Positions 5,220 through 7,627 of a stretch of DNA of 7,627 nucleotides are shown piece after piece. Where the stretch lies: NCBI GenBank assembly GCA_947258625.1, contig CAMYJN010000099.1, positions 1-7,627 of the forward strand. Reading direction: 5' to 3'. Position 1 is the stretch's first letter. Every line of letters starts with the position of its first letter. Source of the DNA: an uncultured Polyangiaceae bacterium (GTDB taxonomy: Bacteria > Myxococcota_A > Polyangia > Polyangiales > Houyiibacteriaceae). The notes under the pieces were generated by a model that did not search any database, had not been told where the DNA came from, and was given only the letters and a program-made list of their open reading frames with translations. The translations under genes and the position numbers were made by a program.

Positions 5220-6761
5220 ATGACCGCACCCGGGACAGTGTACTTGGTGGGTGCCGGCCCCGGCGACCCAGAGCTGATCACCAGGCGTGGGCTCCGGCGA
5301 CTTCGCGAAGCGGATGTCGTCCTCTACGACGCGCTGATTCACCCCGACCAGCTGAGCGAGGCGAGACCCGAAGCCGAGCTGGTGTTCGTCGGTAAACGCG
5401 CCGGTCGCGTCAGCCAGCGGCAGGCCGAGATCAATCGGCAGCTCGTCGAGGCTGCGCGCAAAGGCAAGACGGTCGTGCGGCTCAAGGGCGGGGATCCGTA
5501 TCTCTTTGGGCGCGGCTCGGAGGAGGCCGAGTTGCTCGCGTCGGAGGGGATTCCCTTCGAAGTGGTTCCGGGCGTGCCCTCGCCGCTTGCCGCAACCGCG
5601 TACGCCGGCCTCTCGTTGACCCATCGGTCCCTCGCGTCGAGCGTGGCCTATGTGACCGCCACCGAATCCGTCGAAAAGGACCGCGCCAGCCACGACTGGT
5701 CAAAGCTCGCAACCGCCACGCAGACGCTCGTCATCTTCATGGGGATGCGTAAGCTCGACTCGCTTGCGACGCTCTTGATCGAGAATGGGCGCCCCGCGGA
5801 CACGCCCGCCGCCGTCGTCCAATGGGCTTCGCTTCCCAGGCAGCGCACCGTCGTTGGGACCCTCGCCGACATTCACGAGCGCGCATCGCAGGCGGGCCTC
5901 GGCTTGCCGGCGCTCACCATCGTGGGCGAGGTCGTACGCCTGCGCAGCAGCCTACGTTGGTTCGATACCAAGCCGCTGTTTGGGAAACGCATGTTGGTCA
6001 CCCGAGCCGCGCACCAGGCTGAGTCGCTCGCGGCGATTCTTCGTGACGAAGGCGCACAGCCGATCTTGGCGCCAACGATTCGGATCGCACCGGTCACCGA
6101 CCTCGCGCCGCTCCGCAATGCCATCGCCGGTCTGCATCGCTACGACTGGATTCTCTTCACGAGCAGTAACAGCGTCGAGATCGTGCTCTCGTCCATCGAA
6201 GAGGCCGGCCTCGACCTGAGGGCCTTGGCGGGCGTCAAGGTGTGCGCCATCGGCGACAAAACGCGACAGGCCCTGCGCTCGCGCGGGATCGTCGCGGACC
6301 TGGTTCCCAAGGACGCCCGGGCCGAGGGCGTGATCGCCGAGCTCCGTCCGTTTGTCGCCGAGGGGTCAACCATCCTGCTTCCACGCGCGGAGATCGCCCG
6401 CGAAGTCTTGCCCGATTCGCTTCGAGAGGCCGGCGCCGAGGTCGATGTGGTCGCCGTGTACAGAAACCTCCCGCCCGAGCCCAAGGAGGTCGAACGCATT
6501 CGAAGCCTCGTCGACCCAAGCGAAAGCGACGCGGTCTTGTTCACGTCCTCCTCGACCGTCGAGAACTTGTTCGAGCTGCTGGGGCCGGACGCCGCCGCTC
6601 GCCTCGGGGCGCTCGATCTCTTTTCGATCGGCCCGATCACCACCCGGACCGCCAAGCGCCTGGGCCTCGCGATCGCGGCGACCTCGTCGGCACAGACGAT
6701 CGAATCGCTGGTCGAGACCGTGCGCGCATACTATGCACCGACCGGAGATGCGGATGACTAA
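5220..6761 (+). CDS. cobA-hemD: Bifunctional uroporphyrinogen-III C-methyltransferase / uroporphyrinogen-III synthase
   Basis: The 513-aa product is a fusion of two tetrapyrrole enzymes. Residues 5-245 are an SAM-dependent uroporphyrinogen-III C-methyltransferase (SUMT): V-Y-L-V-G-A-G-P-G-D-P-E-L (7-19), L-Y-D-A-L-I (35-40), G-K-R-A-G-R (58-63), V-V-R-L-K-G-G-D-P-Y-L-F-G-R-G (85-99), V-V-P-G-V-P-S-P and A-G-L-S-L-T-H-R. This half methylates uroporphyrinogen III at C2 and C7 to give precorrin-2, for siroheme and cobalamin. Residues from about 255 to 505 are the HemD half (R-M-L-V-T-R; I-L-F-T-S-S-N-S-V-E; C-A-I-G-D-K-T; V-L-F-T-S-S-S-T-V-E-N; S-I-G-P-I-T-T-R-T-A), which closes hydroxymethylbilane to uroporphyrinogen III. 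This fusion is known from deltaproteobacteria and Firmicutes. It is cytoplasmic. No other heme gene is in the window. It starts 5 bp after the preceding gene and overlaps the next by 8 bp. Confidence 0.95.
   Translation: MTAPGTVYLVGAGPGDPELITRRGLRRLREADVVLYDALIHPDQLSEARPEAELVFVGKRAGRVSQRQAEINRQLVEAARKGKTVVRLKGGDPYLFGRGSEEAELLASEGIPFEVVPGVPSPLAATAYAGLSLTHRSLASSVAYVTATESVEKDRASHDWSKLATATQTLVIFMGMRKLDSLATLLIENGRPADTPAAVVQWASLPRQRTVVGTLADIHERASQAGLGLPALTIVGEVVRLRSSLRWFDTKPLFGKRMLVTRAAHQAESLAAILRDEGAQPILAPTIRIAPVTDLAPLRNAIAGLHRYDWILFTSSNSVEIVLSSIEEAGLDLRALAGVKVCAIGDKTRQALRSRGIVADLVPKDARAEGVIAELRPFVAEGSTILLPRAEIAREVLPDSLREAGAEVDVVAVYRNLPPEPKEVERIRSLVDPSESDAVLFTSSSTVENLFELLGPDAAARLGALDLFSIGPITTRTAKRLGLAIAATSSAQTIESLVETVRAYYAPTGDADD
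6744..6747 (+). promoter_or_regulatory. Ribosome binding site choosing the lipoprotein start
   Basis: GGAG lies inside the last codons of cobA-hemD, 6 nt before ATG 6754 and touching the alternative ATG 6748. The spacing favours ATG 6754. Confidence 0.55.
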
Positions 6762-7155
6762 AATCGCATGCGCGACGGCCCTTGCGCTGCTCGGCCTCAT
6801 CGGATCGGCCTGTGGTGACCCGTGCGGCGCCGCGGAGGACCGGCCGGTGCCGCTCACCGACCTTCCCTGCAGCATGACGAGCGCGGAGGGCATCTGGGAG
6901 TCGCACCCCTTCCCCCCCATTTCCGATGCGCAATGCTACTGGCTGGAGTTCCGGGGGTGCAGCAAATATCAAGTCGAACACCCGCTCGGTCGAGCTCCAG
7001 TCCAAGTCCTGGGCTACACCTCCTTCGACCAGGACGGCAGCTTCTCGACCCCGGCCTCTGGCAACAGCTTCGTCGTTCAAGAGGTGAGTGACTCCACGGT
7101 GACGATTCGTAACGCTCAGAACCAGCTTTTCTACCTGAGACTCACGCTCGACTGA
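6754..7155 (+). CDS. Small secreted lipoprotein candidate
   Basis: The 133-aa product starts M-T-K-I-A-C-A-T-A-L-A-L-L-G-L-I-G-S-A-C-G, a short signal peptide ending in a lipobox-like G-S-A-C with the lipid-bearing Cys at residue 20. Gly at -3 is a little unusual, since Leu is more common. The mature part has four more cysteines (D-P-C-G, L-P-C-S, A-Q-C-Y, G-C-S), enough for two disulfides, and beta-rich segments near the end (F-V-V-Q-E-V; S-T-V-T-I-R-N; L-F-Y-L-R-L-T). The protein should be exported and anchored in the outer or inner membrane; I do not recognise a family. The start overlaps the cobA-hemD stop (ATGACTAA, 6754-6761), indicating translational coupling. ATG 6748 is an alternative start. 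Nothing in the sequence ties it functionally to tetrapyrrole synthesis. Confidence 0.7.
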   Translation: MTKIACATALALLGLIGSACGDPCGAAEDRPVPLTDLPCSMTSAEGIWESHPFPPISDAQCYWLEFRGCSKYQVEHPLGRAPVQVLGYTSFDQDGSFSTPASGNSFVVQEVSDSTVTIRNAQNQLFYLRLTLD

Positions 7156-7167
7156 CCCCCTAGCGCA

Positions 7168-7204
7168 TCGGCGGGGCCGGCCTTAGGTTGAGTCCGTCCG
7201 CCGA
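7168..7204. other. Inverted repeat between the lipoprotein gene and clpS
   Basis: TCGGCGG (7168-7174) and CCGCCGA (7198-7204) form a perfect 7-bp stem around a 23-nt loop, which can itself fold (7178-7182 with 7186-7190). There is no T-run, so it is at best a weak terminator of the upstream operon or an operator for clpS. The remaining intergenic sequence shows nothing else. Confidence 0.3.
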
Positions 7205-7237
7205 GAATGGCGAACTGGGCTCTGTCGGAGAAAGCGC

Positions 7238-7243
7238 TAAAAT
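7238..7243 (+). promoter_or_regulatory. Candidate -10 element (TAAAAT) for clpS
   Basis: TAAAAT matches the -10 consensus at five of six positions and ends 5 nt before the clpS ATG at 7249. No clear -35 is seen. The AAGGA at 7244-7248 touches the ATG with no spacer, so it could not act as a normal ribosome binding site. Confidence 0.4.
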
Positions 7244-7248
7244 AAGGA

Positions 7249-7581
7249 ATGGCCGACAGGTTCGACAACGATGCCGGGACCATCACCGAGGTTAAACCGC
7301 AGAAAAAGCTCAAACGCCCCAGGCTCTTTCGAGTTCTTCTACACAATGATGATTACACCACCAGGGAGTTTGTCGTTCACGTTCTGCACACCGTGTTCCA
7401 CCTTGGAGAGCAAGCTGCAATCCGCATCATGCTTCACGTCCACCACAACGGCGTGGGCGTGGCCGGGGTATTCACCCGCGAGGTCGCGGAGTCCAAGATC
7501 CAGCGGGTGGAGCGATTGGCGCAGGAGCACGAGTTTCCGCTCCGCCTGACGATGGAGCCCGAAGAGGAGGAAGACGAGTAA
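7249..7581 (+). CDS. clpS: ClpS, ATP-dependent Clp protease adaptor
   Basis: The 110-aa product is a full-length ClpS. A flexible N-terminal extension (about 1-24) leads to the core L-F-R-V-L-L-H-N-D-D-Y-T-T-R-E-F-V-V (26-43), I-M-L-H-V-H-H-N-G-V-G-V-A-G-V-F-T (60-76) and R-E-V-A-E-S-K (77-83). Asp34, Asp35 and His65 correspond to the residues that hold the N-terminal amino group of N-degron substrates. The hydrophobic-pocket gatekeeper, Met40 in E. coli, is Arg39 here. The C-terminus is a run of acidic residues (E-P-E-E-E-E-D-E). ClpS delivers substrates with N-terminal Leu, Phe, Tyr or Trp to ClpA for degradation by ClpP in the cytoplasm. The start is fixed because an in-frame stop (TAA, 7243-7245) lies just upstream. 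It is followed after 2 nt by clpA, the usual order. Confidence 0.95.
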   Translation: MADRFDNDAGTITEVKPQKKLKRPRLFRVLLHNDDYTTREFVVHVLHTVFHLGEQAAIRIMLHVHHNGVGVAGVFTREVAESKIQRVERLAQEHEFPLRLTMEPEEEEDE

Positions 7582-7583
7582 CC

Positions 7584-7627
7584 ATGGCCGGCCCCGTGAT
7601 CGACAAAGAGCTTCAGGAGACGCTTCG
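7584..7627 (+). CDS. clpA: ClpA, ATP-dependent Clp protease ATPase subunit, first codons only
   Basis: ATG 7584 opens a frame reading M-A-G-P-V-I-D-K-E-L-Q-E-T-L-R up to the edge of the window. This fits the first helix of the ClpA N-domain, where ClpS docks, and the position right after clpS is the common arrangement. A perfect AGGAGG (7565-7570) lies 13 nt upstream, inside the acidic tail codons of clpS. Only 14 complete codons are visible, so the call rests mainly on context. Confidence 0.75.
   Translation, partial: MAGPVIDKELQETL

Noticed and set aside
5037..5693. 218-aa open frame on the minus strand
   Set aside because: It is antisense to the start of cobA-hemD and the end of the preceding gene, both well supported.
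1..7627. CRISPR array, transposase, integrase, tRNA or rRNA gene
   Set aside because: I read both strands and found no regularly spaced repeats, no mobile-element proteins and no tRNA- or rRNA-like segments.

Overview
The window is high-GC and gene-dense, with both strands used. Taken together, the gene content suggests a deltaproteobacterium in the older sense, most likely Myxococcota. The pointers are large type IV pilins with an E-G-[DN]-L-D-G-D motif, a membrane-anchored TPR-like protein between pilin genes, a DUF4388-like/J-domain protein, a fused CobA-HemD, and a ClpS-ClpA pair whose N-termini look myxobacterial. This placement comes from remembered family features, not from a search.

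Layout. (1) 1-2711, plus strand: a pilin locus. It holds the C-terminal part of one pilin (1-429), a complete major-type prepilin with a classical type III signal (615-1193), a membrane-anchored TPR-like protein (1287-2129) and a divergent pilin-like protein with a degenerate leader (2172-2711). A very good -24/-12 (sigma-54) promoter lies ahead of the complete pilin and a strong intrinsic terminator follows it, so that gene is probably a monocistronic unit. (2) 2727-4511, minus strand: two genes converging on the pilin locus. The first gene transcribed encodes a TPR protein with a C-terminal helix-turn-helix. The second encodes a DUF4388-like/J-domain protein. (3) 4512-4731: a divergent intergenic region with a minus-strand promoter candidate and a repeated, partly palindromic element. 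(4) 4732-7155, plus strand: a tightly packed unit of a conserved-looking 160-aa protein of unknown function, a bifunctional uroporphyrinogen-III methyltransferase/synthase, and a small cysteine-containing lipoprotein candidate. (5) 7249 to the end: clpS and the first codons of clpA.

How the genes fit together. The pilins and the TPR-like membrane protein probably serve type IV pilus or pseudopilus assembly. No assembly ATPase, secretin or prepilin peptidase is in the window. The CobA-HemD fusion makes uroporphyrinogen III and precorrin-2 for siroheme, cobalamin or heme. ClpS hands N-degron substrates to ClpAP. Nothing here is clearly a defence, mobile or CRISPR system. The most unusual items are the divergent pilin with its odd leader and start, the TPR-HTH plus J-domain pair, the shared LDGD motif, and a possible group of leaderless transcripts.
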